Assembly (NCBI GenBank): GCA_963728785.1
Contig: CAVSKV010000002.1
Location: forward strand, 1,302,001 to 1,366,000
Length of the DNA stretch: 64,000 nucleotides
Reading direction: 5' to 3'
From: JAGWRI01 sp963728785
GTDB lineage: Bacteria > Gemmatimonadota > Gemmatimonadetes > Gemmatimonadales > Gemmatimonadaceae
This document shows, piece by piece, positions 8,041-16,645 of this stretch (its first letter is position 1; the number at the start of each line of letters is the position of its first letter). The notes beneath the pieces are model-generated. The model saw only the letters and a program-made list of their open reading frames with translations, searched no databases and was not told where the DNA came from. The position numbers and the translations under genes are program-made.

Positions 8041-9536
8041 TTGCCGGCTGCAATCGCGTCTCCGCCCGCAACGATTGCATCCAGGATCTCGCGGCAGTGC
8101 AATGCCGTCGTGCGCGGATTCATGATCGTCACGCGCAACACGCGCCGCCCGTCCAGATCGGTGGCCGTGATCCACCCGTGCCCGGACGCGTTGTATCGCT
8201 CGCGCAATGCCCGGTTCACCGCGTCCAGTGACGTCGCGCTGTGCGTGCCGTCGCCCACCCACCGGAAACACAGGATGTTGCACGACGGCTCGTGCAGCGC
8301 CTCGAGCCGCGGCCGTCGTTCGATCTCCTCGTACATCCCGCGCGTCACGCTGCACAGATGGTCGTACAGCGCACCGATCCCGTCGGCCCCGTAGCGCTGC
8401 AGCGCCACCCACAACTTCAGCACGTCGGCACGCCGCGAACATTGCGCGCTTCGGATCCCCTGGTCCCACTTGCGCGGCGGTGCACCCGCCGCGCCTGCCG
8501 TCTCCGAAGCGCCGTGGAATAGATACGGCGCCTGCTGGGCGAACGCGTTTTCCAACAGGCGCTCGTCGCGCACTAGCACCGCGCCCGCCGCCAGCGGCAG
8601 TAGCATCATCTTGTGCGGATCCCAGGCGATCGACTGCGCGTGCGCGAGCCCTGCCACTCGATGCCGGTGCGTGGCCGACAGCAGTGCCGACGCCCCGTGT
8701 GCGCCGTCCACGTGCAGCCAGAGACCCCGCGACTCGCACAGCGCGCCGATCGCCTCCAGATCGTCGAACGACCCGGTGGCCGTACTGCCAGCCGTCGCCA
8801 CCACGGCCATCACGTCCTGCCCTTCGGCAGCCACCCGGTCCAGCGTCTCACGCAATGCGCGCACGTCCATGCGGTGATCGCGCGATGGCACCCGCATCGC
8901 CTGCTGCACGCCCAACCCCAACGTGCCCACGGCACGCGTCACCGCGTAGTGGGTGTGCTCACCGTACACCACCACCGGCGGATTCGGCCCGTTCCCCTCC
9001 GCCCACGCGCGCGGCCGCGCCGCCGCGCGCGCCGCGAGCAACGCGGTCTGCGTCGCTTCCGTACCTCCGGACGTCAGCGTGCCGCCGGAGCTGGCACCGT
9101 ACCCCACAAGTTCGCACATCCAGCGAATGACCTGCGCCTCCAGCACGGTGCCCACCGGCGACATCTCGAACACCGCCACCGATTGGTTGAGCACGCTGAT
9201 CAGCGACTCGGTCCACACCGCCGCCGGCAGGGGCGCTGACACCTGGTGCCCGACGTAGCGGGGATGGTACAGATGGTTGCTCTCGGCGATCACGTCGGTG
9301 CGCAGGCGCGCGATGATCTCGTCCACGCTCCGCCCCGTGCGCGGCAGCGGCTCGGCGAACCGGCGCGCGAGCGCCTCCGGCAGCTCCGACGTCGTAACGC
9401 GCCGGGACACGTCGCGCGTCTCCGCCAGGTACTGCGTGGCCAGCTTCACGAACGCGGCGGCCACCTCGGGTGCCATGTCGCCTTCCAGTTGGTCCAGGAT
9501 CGACGATGCCCCGTGGGTTTCGGACTCAGATATCAC
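8037..9536 (-). CDS. Group II PLP-dependent decarboxylase (aromatic-amino-acid/diaminobutyrate decarboxylase-like)
   Basis: 499 residues, typical of group II pyridoxal-dependent decarboxylases. Visible signatures: the TSGGTEATQTALLAAR cofactor-phosphate loop (about 155-170), HVDGAHG with the PLP-binding Asp277, and WDPHKMMLLP with Lys309 as the Schiff-base lysine. The N-terminal HPRYVGHQVSAPLP matches the conserved substrate-side region. The family decarboxylates glutamate, aromatic amino acids or 2,4-diaminobutyrate; the substrate cannot be decided here. The LigT-like gene upstream on the same strand overlaps its start by 11 bp. Confidence 0.88.
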   Translation of the reverse strand: MISESETHGASSILDQLEGDMAPEVAAAFVKLATQYLAETRDVSRRVTTSELPEALARRFAEPLPRTGRSVDEIIARLRTDVIAESNHLYHPRYVGHQVSAPLPAAVWTESLISVLNQSVAVFEMSPVGTVLEAQVIRWMCELVGYGASSGGTLTSGGTEATQTALLAARAAARPRAWAEGNGPNPPVVVYGEHTHYAVTRAVGTLGLGVQQAMRVPSRDHRMDVRALRETLDRVAAEGQDVMAVVATAGSTATGSFDDLEAIGALCESRGLWLHVDGAHGASALLSATHRHRVAGLAHAQSIAWDPHKMMLLPLAAGAVLVRDERLLENAFAQQAPYLFHGASETAGAAGAPPRKWDQGIRSAQCSRRADVLKLWVALQRYGADGIGALYDHLCSVTRGMYEEIERRPRLEALHEPSCNILCFRWVGDGTHSATSLDAVNRALRERYNASGHGWITATDLDGRRVLRVTIMNPRTTALHCREILDAIVAGGDAIAAGN

Positions 9537-10056
9537 CGGTCAGCTCCAGTTCCAGCACCTGGCGCGTGCGCGTTAGGTCCAGGGTTACGTGGCATTGCAG
9601 GCGCCGGATCATCGTTGGCTCCTCGATCCGCACGGCCAGCATCTCGCGCAGCCGCTCGGGCGTCGGCTCGGGAAAGAAATTCAGCGTCACGTGCGGCGTG
9701 AACGTGAACCGCGGCTGCTCGGCCAACAGTCCGCACGCCTTGATCCGGTCGTGCAGCACGCGTAACGGTCCATGCGGATCGAGCGGCAACACCACCACGT
9801 TGCTCTGCATGAATCGCATTGGGGCGCCCAGCGGCAGCGCCATCGGCGCCGTGATTCGCGCGATGGGCTCCAGCGCCGCGCGTAGTTCATCCAGCGTCGT
9901 CTTAGTCGAGATCGGCCCCATGCCCGACGATCCGGTGATCGTCACGTGCGGCGTTTGCAGCGCCGCTAGCTTCGTGTCGAACCGGTTCTGCAGGGCTAGT
10001 ACGCGCTCGCGCAGCGGCGATTCCAGCGGCGCGATGATGATGATCCCCGATTTCAC
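9526..10056 (-). CDS. 2H phosphoesterase (LigT / 2'-5' RNA ligase-like)
   Basis: 176 residues with the two diagnostic His-x-Thr motifs of the 2H phosphoesterase superfamily: PHVTITG at His37 and PHVTLNF at His122. These form the two-lobed active site acting on 2',3'-cyclic phosphates or 2'-5' linkages in RNA. No signal peptide, so cytoplasmic. It overlaps the decarboxylase start by 11 bp and follows the PAP2 gene by ~30 bp, so the three may share a transcript, though no functional link is evident. Confidence 0.85.
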   Translation of the reverse strand: MKSGIIIIAPLESPLRERVLALQNRFDTKLAALQTPHVTITGSSGMGPISTKTTLDELRAALEPIARITAPMALPLGAPMRFMQSNVVVLPLDPHGPLRVLHDRIKACGLLAEQPRFTFTPHVTLNFFPEPTPERLREMLAVRIEEPTMIRRLQCHVTLDLTRTRQVLELELTGDI

Positions 10057-10086
10057 CGCGCCCTCCGGCGTCCGACTATCACGCGC

Positions 10087-10917
10087 TCACCACGGTGTGA
10101 GGTGGACGCCCATCATCACGCCACCACCCCCCGTCGGTGCCACCGACAGGTCCAGCAACGTCCGGTCCACCCAGTTCCGGGGATGCCCGTGCTGCCAGCG
10201 CACCACCGCCAGCCCAGCCAGAGTGCCTAGCCCCGCGCCCAGAATCACGTCGCTCGCCCAGTGCGCGTTGTTGTACATCCGGGATAGTCCCGATAGCGTC
10301 GCCCCGCCGTAGGTCAGCACACCGATCAGTTTCTGCTCGCGTGGCCAGAAGTGACCCGCCTCCGCGGTCACCGCCGAAGCCAGCGAGAACGCGGCCAGCG
10401 TGTGCCCCGATGGGAACGACTGGTAATCCCCCGCTGCGCCGAACCCACGGCCCAACTGAAAATCCTGCGGCCGGTGGATGTCCACCCGTGGCCGCGCCCG
10501 CCCGGCAACGCTCTTGATCGCCCACCCCGCCACCGCTGACGCCGCGATCGCCTCGCCCGAATGCAGCCCGACGTCGGCCATCGTTTCATCGTGCGACAGC
10601 CGCCCCGCTACCCACAGCCCACCCGCGATCACCACCGTCCCCGGATCGGCGAGGTTGCGGAAGATCGTGGCCGTCGTTCTCAGCGCTCCGTTCCCCTGTC
10701 TCGCCGGTTCTTGCATCCATTCGGCCAGCCGCTCGTCGAACGGCATCGCCAGTACCGTCGCCGCCGCGAATCCCCCCGCCATCCATCCATCGGCCCTGGT
10801 AAACATCGGCGGTGGCGGGGTGGCCGTAGTTGCCGCCGCTCCCTGCGCCACCATCACTTCCGGCGCTATGAGCATCAATCCCACCACCATACTCATCCCG
10901 CACCACGATCTCACCAT
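10087..10917 (-). CDS. PAP2-family phosphatase (membrane-associated phosphoesterase)
   Basis: 276 residues. A signal or first membrane segment is at the N-terminus (MSMVVGLMLIAPEVMVAQG). All three PAP2 motifs are present: K135 to RP143 (KSVAGRARP), FPSGHT at 168-173, and SRMYNNAHWASD with His219 and Asp223. The catalytic His residues are intact. PAP2 enzymes dephosphorylate phosphatidic acid, lipid pyrophosphates or undecaprenyl pyrophosphate at the membrane. It sits next to a phospholipase D-type gene in the same orientation, which suggests a lipid-related role. Confidence 0.88.
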   Translation of the reverse strand: MVRSWCGMSMVVGLMLIAPEVMVAQGAAATTATPPPPMFTRADGWMAGGFAAATVLAMPFDERLAEWMQEPARQGNGALRTTATIFRNLADPGTVVIAGGLWVAGRLSHDETMADVGLHSGEAIAASAVAGWAIKSVAGRARPRVDIHRPQDFQLGRGFGAAGDYQSFPSGHTLAAFSLASAVTAEAGHFWPREQKLIGVLTYGGATLSGLSRMYNNAHWASDVILGAGLGTLAGLAVVRWQHGHPRNWVDRTLLDLSVAPTGGGGVMMGVHLTPW

Positions 10918-10935
10918 GAAACACCGTTCCCGTAG

Positions 10936-10967
10936 CTGCCCGACTGCCCGACTTTCAGACTCTCCTC
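10936..10967. repeat. Tandem 8-nt repeat at the 3' end of the phospholipase D gene
   Basis: Four consecutive 8-nt units: CTGCCCGA twice, then CTTTCAGA and CTCTCCTC. The array reaches the stop codon of the phospholipase D-like gene (10966). On that gene's sense strand the units read as TCGGGCAG, the same polarity as the other arrays in the window. Confidence 0.8.
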
Positions 10968-12162
10968 ACGCGGGTACCAATTTTGACCTCAACGTCACTT
11001 CCACCGAGTGTTGCAGGTCGTCCAGAAACATCATCTGCGCTTCGTATGCCAGCGCATGGTCCTGCACGATTGCGTCCAGCTCGTAGTTGATCCCCGTTCC
11101 CAGAAAGTTGATGTCGGTGGAGCCTACGCGCACCCAGCTGCCGTCGATCACGCTCGTCTTGGCGTGCATCATCTCGCCCTGCCATTCCCAGATCCGCACC
11201 CCGTTGGTGAGCAGCCGGCGGTAATAGCGCCGCGTCATCAGCGTCACCCACCGGTGATCGTTACGGCTCGGCACCAGGATGCGCACGTCCACACCGTCGC
11301 GGGCCGCGCCGGTGAGCGCTTCCAACTCCGACCACGCCGGCACGAAATAGGCGCTCGCCAGCCAGATCGACCGCTCGGCGCTGATCGCCTGCATCTGCAG
11401 AGCCCGCGCTGCTCGCATCCGCCACGGCTCGCCCTCCACGATGCCTACCAGCGCGCTCTCGTGCGTGGCCGGATCCAGATATGCCCCGCGGGCCGTGGGC
11501 CGCAGGTGCCGAACCCGTCTCACGCGCTCGCCGGTCACGCGCCGCCACATCGTGTCGAACGCTTCACCCATGTCCAACGCTGCTGGTCCGGCCACGCGAA
11601 GCGCCGTATCGCGCCACCGCGACCGCCCTTTCCGCAGAACACCCGTCAGCCACTCCCGCCCGATCCCCACCCCACCCGTGATGCCGGCTTCGTCGTCCAC
11701 CACCAGCAGCTTGCGATGGTCCCGCGGAATCAGGCCGAGCCACAGTCGCAGTCCCGGCCGGTTGAACACCCGCAGATCCACCCCGTGCTGCCGCAGGTCC
11801 CGCACGAACGCGTGCGTCAGGCCGCGTCCCCCGATGCCGTCCGTGATCACCCGCACCGTCACGCCGCGCGCCGATGCCTCTTTCAGCGCCGTCGCGAATC
11901 GTACCCCCACCTCGTCCGACTGGAAGATGTAGCTCTCCAGGGACACGGACTCCTCGGCGCTTTCGATGAGGGCGATCATCGCATCGAATGTCTCCGGACC
12001 GTCGTGCAGCAGCTGCACCCGGTTGCCGCTCGAGACGTTGGCCGACGCGATGCGCCATAGCCCGCGGGAAAAGAGCGGCTCGCCCACGGGCGCGCGGTGT
12101 TCCAGGGCCGCCGGCACCGCGCCCTCTTGTCCCGGTCTGTCGCCCGTCGTATCTAGTGTCAT
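10966..12162 (-). CDS. Phospholipase D superfamily protein (cardiolipin synthase-like)
   Basis: About 398 residues from ATG 12162. Two HKD motifs are present: RDHRKLLVVDDEAG (His149 in this numbering) and MHAKTSVIDGSWVRVGS at about residue 340. These are the paired catalytic centres of cardiolipin synthases and related phosphatidyltransferases. Bacterial ClsA has two N-terminal membrane helices; none is seen here, so it resembles the soluble ClsB/ClsC-type. The start codon overlaps that of the divergent enoyl reductase gene (CATG at 12160-12163). Longer starts (12237, 12312) would lie antisense to that gene and lack a Shine-Dalgarno. The stop overlaps an 8-nt repeat array. Confidence 0.85.
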   Translation of the reverse strand: MTLDTTGDRPGQEGAVPAALEHRAPVGEPLFSRGLWRIASANVSSGNRVQLLHDGPETFDAMIALIESAEESVSLESYIFQSDEVGVRFATALKEASARGVTVRVITDGIGGRGLTHAFVRDLRQHGVDLRVFNRPGLRLWLGLIPRDHRKLLVVDDEAGITGGVGIGREWLTGVLRKGRSRWRDTALRVAGPAALDMGEAFDTMWRRVTGERVRRVRHLRPTARGAYLDPATHESALVGIVEGEPWRMRAARALQMQAISAERSIWLASAYFVPAWSELEALTGAARDGVDVRILVPSRNDHRWVTLMTRRYYRRLLTNGVRIWEWQGEMMHAKTSVIDGSWVRVGSTDINFLGTGINYELDAIVQDHALAYEAQMMFLDDLQHSVEVTLRSKLVPA

Positions 12163-13060
12163 GCTGAATATCGATCTGACCGGTCGCCGTGCATTCGTCG
12201 CCGGAGTCGCCGATGACGGCGGATTCGGGTTCGCCATCGCCAAGTGTCTGGCCGAGGCCGGCGCGTCGGTGTGCGTCGGAACCTGGCCCCCTGCCCTCAA
12301 CATCTTCCTCAATCTGATCGAACGGGGAAAGATGGACGAGTCGCGCCGCCTGACCTCCGGTGGGTTGCTCCAGTTCGAGAAGATCTACCCCCTCGACGCC
12401 GCCTTCGATACCTACGACGAAATTCCGGCCGACCTCCGCGAGTCCAAGCGTTACAAGGGCACGGGCGATTGTTCGGTGGATGGCATCGCCAAACGGCTGG
12501 TCGCGGATTTCGGCGAGCGCCCGTTGGACATCCTCGTCCACTCGCTGGCCAACGGCCCCGAGGTCAAGAAACCCCTCCTCGAGACCAGTCGCGCCGGCTA
12601 TCTCGCCGCCGTCAGTGTGAGCGCTTATTCACTGGTCGCCATGCTACAGCGGCTGGGACCCCTCATGCGCCCCCACGGATCGGCCCTCTCCCTCACGTAT
12701 ATGGCCAGCGAACGTGCCGTGCCCGGCTACGGCGGTGGTATGTCCTCGGCAAAGGCGGCCCTCGAGAGCGACACCCGTACCCTCGCCTTCGAAGCCGGCC
12801 GCAAATGGGGCCTTCGCATCAACACGATCAGCGCCGGCCCGTATGCCTCTCGCGCTGCCAGCGCCATCGGGATCATCGGCAGGATGGTGGACTACGTCGC
12901 GCACAACGCTCCCCTCGCCGAGAAGCTCGACGCTGCCGAGGTCGGAACTACGGCAGCGTTTCTGAGCAGCGACCTGGCGTCGGGCATTACCGGAACCACG
13001 ATCTATGTGGACAAGGGTTATCACGCCATGGGAATGGCGGTGGAAGAGTTGAGCCGATAG
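12161..13060 (+). CDS. fabI: Enoyl-[acyl-carrier-protein] reductase, plant/chloroplast-type FabI
   Basis: 299 residues, longer than the ~260 of E. coli FabI. The extra length is an insertion (about residues 55-105: RGKMDESRRL, KIYPLDAAFDTYDE, KRYKGTGDC) near the cofactor site. This insertion and the motifs ILVHSLANGPEVKKPLLETSR, SLTYMASERAVPGYGGGMSS and NTISAGP are hallmarks of plant chloroplast enoyl reductases. Catalytic residues are Tyr180, Tyr190 and Lys198 (Tyr-x7-Lys, the plant spacing). It performs the last reduction of fatty acid elongation with NAD(P)H. It is divergent from the phospholipase D gene with overlapping start codons and shows no clear ribosome binding site. Confidence 0.9.
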   Translation: MLNIDLTGRRAFVAGVADDGGFGFAIAKCLAEAGASVCVGTWPPALNIFLNLIERGKMDESRRLTSGGLLQFEKIYPLDAAFDTYDEIPADLRESKRYKGTGDCSVDGIAKRLVADFGERPLDILVHSLANGPEVKKPLLETSRAGYLAAVSVSAYSLVAMLQRLGPLMRPHGSALSLTYMASERAVPGYGGGMSSAKAALESDTRTLAFEAGRKWGLRINTISAGPYASRAASAIGIIGRMVDYVAHNAPLAEKLDAAEVGTTAAFLSSDLASGITGTTIYVDKGYHAMGMAVEELSR

Positions 13061-13094
13061 CTGGCGACCCGAGGCTGCGAACCTCGGGCGTCAG
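13061..13094. terminator. Bidirectional hairpin between convergent genes
   Basis: A perfect 7-bp stem CCCGAGG/CCTCGGG with loop CTGCGAA is extended by CTGGCG/CGTCAG with one mismatch. It fills the 37-bp gap between the convergent enoyl reductase and Asp-box protein stops, so it probably terminates both. Confidence 0.65.
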
Positions 13095-13097
13095 CTC

Positions 13098-16000
13098 CTA
13101 GTTTCCCTCGTCGAACCCTCCCTCTGCCGGCTGGTCCGACCCGCTCCCCGGTACTTCCTCCGCCTTCACCACCACCGGATCCAGGCCGGCGCTCTTCAAT
13201 ACGCCGTTCACCTTGTCTACCCCCTTCATGGCCGCCTTCATGCGAGCCATCTGAACGTCGATCAGTCCGCTCAACAAGTCATACACCTCGTACGACTGCT
13301 TCGTGGGCCGGCCTTGGGCGCTCGCCACCACACCCATCAGCGCGCCGATGCGGTTGTTCAACCGGATCGGATAGTTGAGCGGATCCTCGCTCGCATGGCT
13401 CTGCGATTGATAGAGCGAGTCGGCCACCGATTCCAGGGAATCGCGCAGCGGTGCTGCTGCCGCGTCGAACGCGCTCTTCTGCTCCGCTGGCACGGCTTTC
13501 TCACGCTGGTCGAGTTGATACAGCACGTAGCGAATTGTCTTCACGGCGTCGTTCGTCGCCGAAAACTCGTCGCAGACCTTCGTCGCCAGTGCGAACTGGG
13601 CATCATAGTCCGCCTGCGTTATGCCTTTGAGACGCGGATCGGGCAGCAGTCTGAGCGGTTGCGTCCCCGTCTGCTTGCCGTCCACGGAGAGCCGCACCGT
13701 GTACGCGCCCGGAGGCGCCATCGGCCCCGTCGTACTCGCCGCCCACAGCACCATACCGTTGAAGCTGTGCGCATCCGGATACCGCATGTCCCAACCCGTA
13801 AACGTGTTCATGCCCGCCTTGTTCGTGGGACGCGCCGCACCGCCGCCACCGCCGCGGCCACCACGCCCACCGCGGCCCGTCTCCGCCGGCTGCAGCACCG
13901 TCGACGTCGAGTAGCGGTGGATCAGCATCCCCTTGGCGTCCAGGAAATCCAGCGTCACGGTCTTGGCCGGCGCCTTGAGCCAGTACTGCACCGCGATCCC
14001 GCTCGGCGGATTCTCACCCGATGGGTGCACAGCCACCGTGGGTGACCCACCGCGCCCCGCCCCACGGCCGAAGCCGCCGAAACCACCGCGGCCGCTGCTC
14101 GCGCGAATCTGGGGCTCCGGCGTGAACAGGTAGGCGTCGCTCGCCACTACCTTCGATGACATCTGCTCCAGCGACGAGATATTGTCCATGATGTAGAACC
14201 CACGGCCGTGCGTGGCTGCGATCACATCGCCGTTCTTGAACGTCAGATCCCGCACCGGTACCAACGGCAGGTTCAGGCCCAGCGACTGCCACGAATGGCC
14301 GTCATCGGCCGAGAAATACACCGACCGCTCCGTGCCCGTGAACAGCAGGCCGCGTTTGCCCGGATCCTCGCGCAGCACGCGCGCCGGCTCCGTGTCGGGC
14401 AGGTTCGCCTGGATCGGCACCCAGTTCTTCCCGAAGTCCACCGTCTTCCACAGGTACGGGTGGTTGTCGTCCAGCTTCACCCGGTTTGCGGCCACGTACG
14501 CCACCCCGTCCACGTGGGGGCTCGGGTCGATGCTCGAGATCTTGGTGAGTTTCGCCAATCCCTTCGGCGTCACGTCCTCCCACGTCTTGCCGTCGTCGCG
14601 CGTCAGGTAGACCTTGCCGTCATCGGAACCGCTCCATAGCTCGCCGGCTTTGACCGGCGACTCGGCGAGTACGAAGATCGTACCGAAGTACTCCACCGAG
14701 GTTTGGTCCTTGGTCAGCGGACCGCCCGCGTCGCCCAGCGTCGCCGGGTCGTGGTACGTGAGGTCCGGCGAGATTACCGTCCAACTGTGGCCTTCATTAG
14801 TGGACTTGAATACCACCTGTGCGCCCGCGTACACCGCGTTCGGCTCGTGCACCGACGTGATGATCGGGAACGTCCATTGCATCCGATACTTGAGATCCTT
14901 GGCCGGATGCCCCATCGGATTGTCCGGCCACGGATTCACGTTCTCGGCGAGTCCGGTCTGCATGTCGCGCCGCGTCAGTTCGTTGCCGTAGCTCCCGGCG
15001 TAGATGATCCACGGCTGATCCACGCGCGCCGCGATCCACCCCGACTCGCCACCACCCGCATCCTCCCAGTTTGACATGTCCAGGGTGCCGCGGTTGGCGC
15101 CGCACAGCGTGCCCGAATCCTGCTGCGCGCCGCACACCTTGTACGGATAGTCGTTGGTGGCGATCACATGATAGAACTGCCCCGTGGCGATGTCTTCCTC
15201 GCTCCACGTCTGCCCGCCGTCCATCGTCACGCGCGCCCCGCCGTCGTCCGTTTCGATCATCCGCTTCTGGTCGTTCGGCGCGATCCACAGGTGGTGCGAA
15301 TCCCCGTGCCCGCCTCCCCGCGTCGGGCGAAAGGTCCTGCCGCCGTCGCTGGACTTCATGAACGACACGTTGTTGATGTACAGCACGTTCGTGTCCGCCG
15401 GATCGGCCGTCACTTTCATGTAGTACCAGGCCCGCTGCTTGATCTCGTTGTCACCGTTCACGAACTGCCAGGTCGCGCCGGCGTCGCTTGACTTGTACAA
15501 CCCGCCTTGCTTGGCCTCGATCAGCGCCCACACCGTCTTCGGATTGGCCGCCGAGATCGCCAGCCCGCTGTTCCCCCAGATGCCCGCCGGCAGGCCCGGA
15601 TTGTCCTTGAGTTCCGTCCAGTGGTCACCGCCGTCCGTTGTCTTGTACATGGTGCTGCCCACGCCGCCCGACGAGAACGTCCACGGCAGCCGGTACGCCT
15701 GCCAGAAGGTCACGTACATCGTGTTCGGATCGCTCGGATCCATGATCATATCCGCCACGCCCGACGAGTCGTTGCGGAACAGGATCTTCTCCCACGTCTT
15801 GCCCCCGTCCTTCGAGCGGAATACGCCGCGCTCGGCATTCGGGCCAAAGATGTGGCCGAACGCGCCCACGTACACCAGGTCGGGGTTCGTCGGATTCACG
15901 ATCACCGTCTCGATCTGCCGCGTGTCCCCCAGCCCCGCGTAGCTCCAGGTCTTTCCCGCATCGGTGCTCTTCCACACCCCGTCACCGTACGACACGTTGC

Positions 16001-16397
16001 CGCGGATCGGATATTCGCCACCCCCTACGTACACGACGTCGGGGTTCGACGGCGCCACTGCAATCGCGCCGATCGTCCCCCCGAAGAACCCGTCAGAAGC
16101 CGGGAACCAGCTCTGTCCACCGTCTTCCGACTTGAAGACGCCACCGCCCGTGGTGCCCATGTAGTACTCGTTGGGGCGCTGCGCCGAGCCCGCAGCGGCC
16201 ACCGACCGGCCCCCCCGATAGGGCCCGATCTCCCGCCACCGGAGCCCGGTGAACGCCAGGCTGTCATAGGGCACGGAAATCATCGCATTGGCCGTCGTCA
16301 CCGGCCGGGGACGGCCCCCCTGGGCCGCTGAAATCGAGGGCAATACCGCCGTCAACACGCCGGCGACCATTGCTTGGACAATCGAATGCCTACTCAC
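13098..16397 (-). CDS. Secreted Asp-box / VPS10-sortilin-like beta-propeller protein
   Basis: About 1099 residues from GTG 16397, which has a GGAGG site six bases upstream. A signal peptide (IVQAMVAGVLTAVLPSISAAQG) directs export. At least ten Asp-box (BNR) motifs of the S/T-x-D-x-G-x-T/S-W type are visible, among them KSEDGGQSW, KSTDAGKTW, RSKDGGKTW, KTTDGGDHW, VTMDGGQTW, LTRDDGKTW and FSADDGHSW, implying one or two large beta-propellers. A Gly/Arg-rich linker (RGGRGGRGGGGGAARP) separates the propeller part from a C-terminal helical region. Homologues are annotated as glycosyl hydrolase or VPS10 domain proteins and are abundant in Gemmatimonadota; enzymatic activity is unproven. An upstream in-frame extension lacks a signal peptide. 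Confidence 0.88.
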   Translation of the reverse strand: MSRHSIVQAMVAGVLTAVLPSISAAQGGRPRPVTTANAMISVPYDSLAFTGLRWREIGPYRGGRSVAAAGSAQRPNEYYMGTTGGGVFKSEDGGQSWFPASDGFFGGTIGAIAVAPSNPDVVYVGGGEYPIRGNVSYGDGVWKSTDAGKTWSYAGLGDTRQIETVIVNPTNPDLVYVGAFGHIFGPNAERGVFRSKDGGKTWEKILFRNDSSGVADMIMDPSDPNTMYVTFWQAYRLPWTFSSGGVGSTMYKTTDGGDHWTELKDNPGLPAGIWGNSGLAISAANPKTVWALIEAKQGGLYKSSDAGATWQFVNGDNEIKQRAWYYMKVTADPADTNVLYINNVSFMKSSDGGRTFRPTRGGGHGDSHHLWIAPNDQKRMIETDDGGARVTMDGGQTWSEEDIATGQFYHVIATNDYPYKVCGAQQDSGTLCGANRGTLDMSNWEDAGGGESGWIAARVDQPWIIYAGSYGNELTRRDMQTGLAENVNPWPDNPMGHPAKDLKYRMQWTFPIITSVHEPNAVYAGAQVVFKSTNEGHSWTVISPDLTYHDPATLGDAGGPLTKDQTSVEYFGTIFVLAESPVKAGELWSGSDDGKVYLTRDDGKTWEDVTPKGLAKLTKISSIDPSPHVDGVAYVAANRVKLDDNHPYLWKTVDFGKNWVPIQANLPDTEPARVLREDPGKRGLLFTGTERSVYFSADDGHSWQSLGLNLPLVPVRDLTFKNGDVIAATHGRGFYIMDNISSLEQMSSKVVASDAYLFTPEPQIRASSGRGGFGGFGRGAGRGGSPTVAVHPSGENPPSGIAVQYWLKAPAKTVTLDFLDAKGMLIHRYSTSTVLQPAETGRGGRGGRGGGGGAARPTNKAGMNTFTGWDMRYPDAHSFNGMVLWAASTTGPMAPPGAYTVRLSVDGKQTGTQPLRLLPDPRLKGITQADYDAQFALATKVCDEFSATNDAVKTIRYVLYQLDQREKAVPAEQKSAFDAAAAPLRDSLESVADSLYQSQSHASEDPLNYPIRLNNRIGALMGVVASAQGRPTKQSYEVYDLLSGLIDVQMARMKAAMKGVDKVNGVLKSAGLDPVVVKAEEVPGSGSDQPAEGGFDEGN

Positions 16398-16645
16398 TGA
16401 TGCCTCCTGCAGGGTGCTCTGGAAGGGACTGCGGGTCCGACCACCTGACGTACGCCTATTAAGGGAGTACCAACCCCACCATTCAAAATGCGCTATCGCC
16501 ACGCCACAGCGGAAGGTACGATTCGGAGATTCGGCGGTCGCCGGCTCTCTCGCCCAGGCGCCGCGCAGCGTTGACTCCCCCCGCCCACTGGCGAACTTTC
16601 CCCCTTCATCGACCGCCCGACCCTCCTTTCCCCGTACCATCTCCC

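Noticed and set aside
11008..12060. 350-codon plus-strand frame opposite the phospholipase D gene
   Set aside because: His/Arg/Pro-rich shadow without domain; the minus strand has both HKD motifs.
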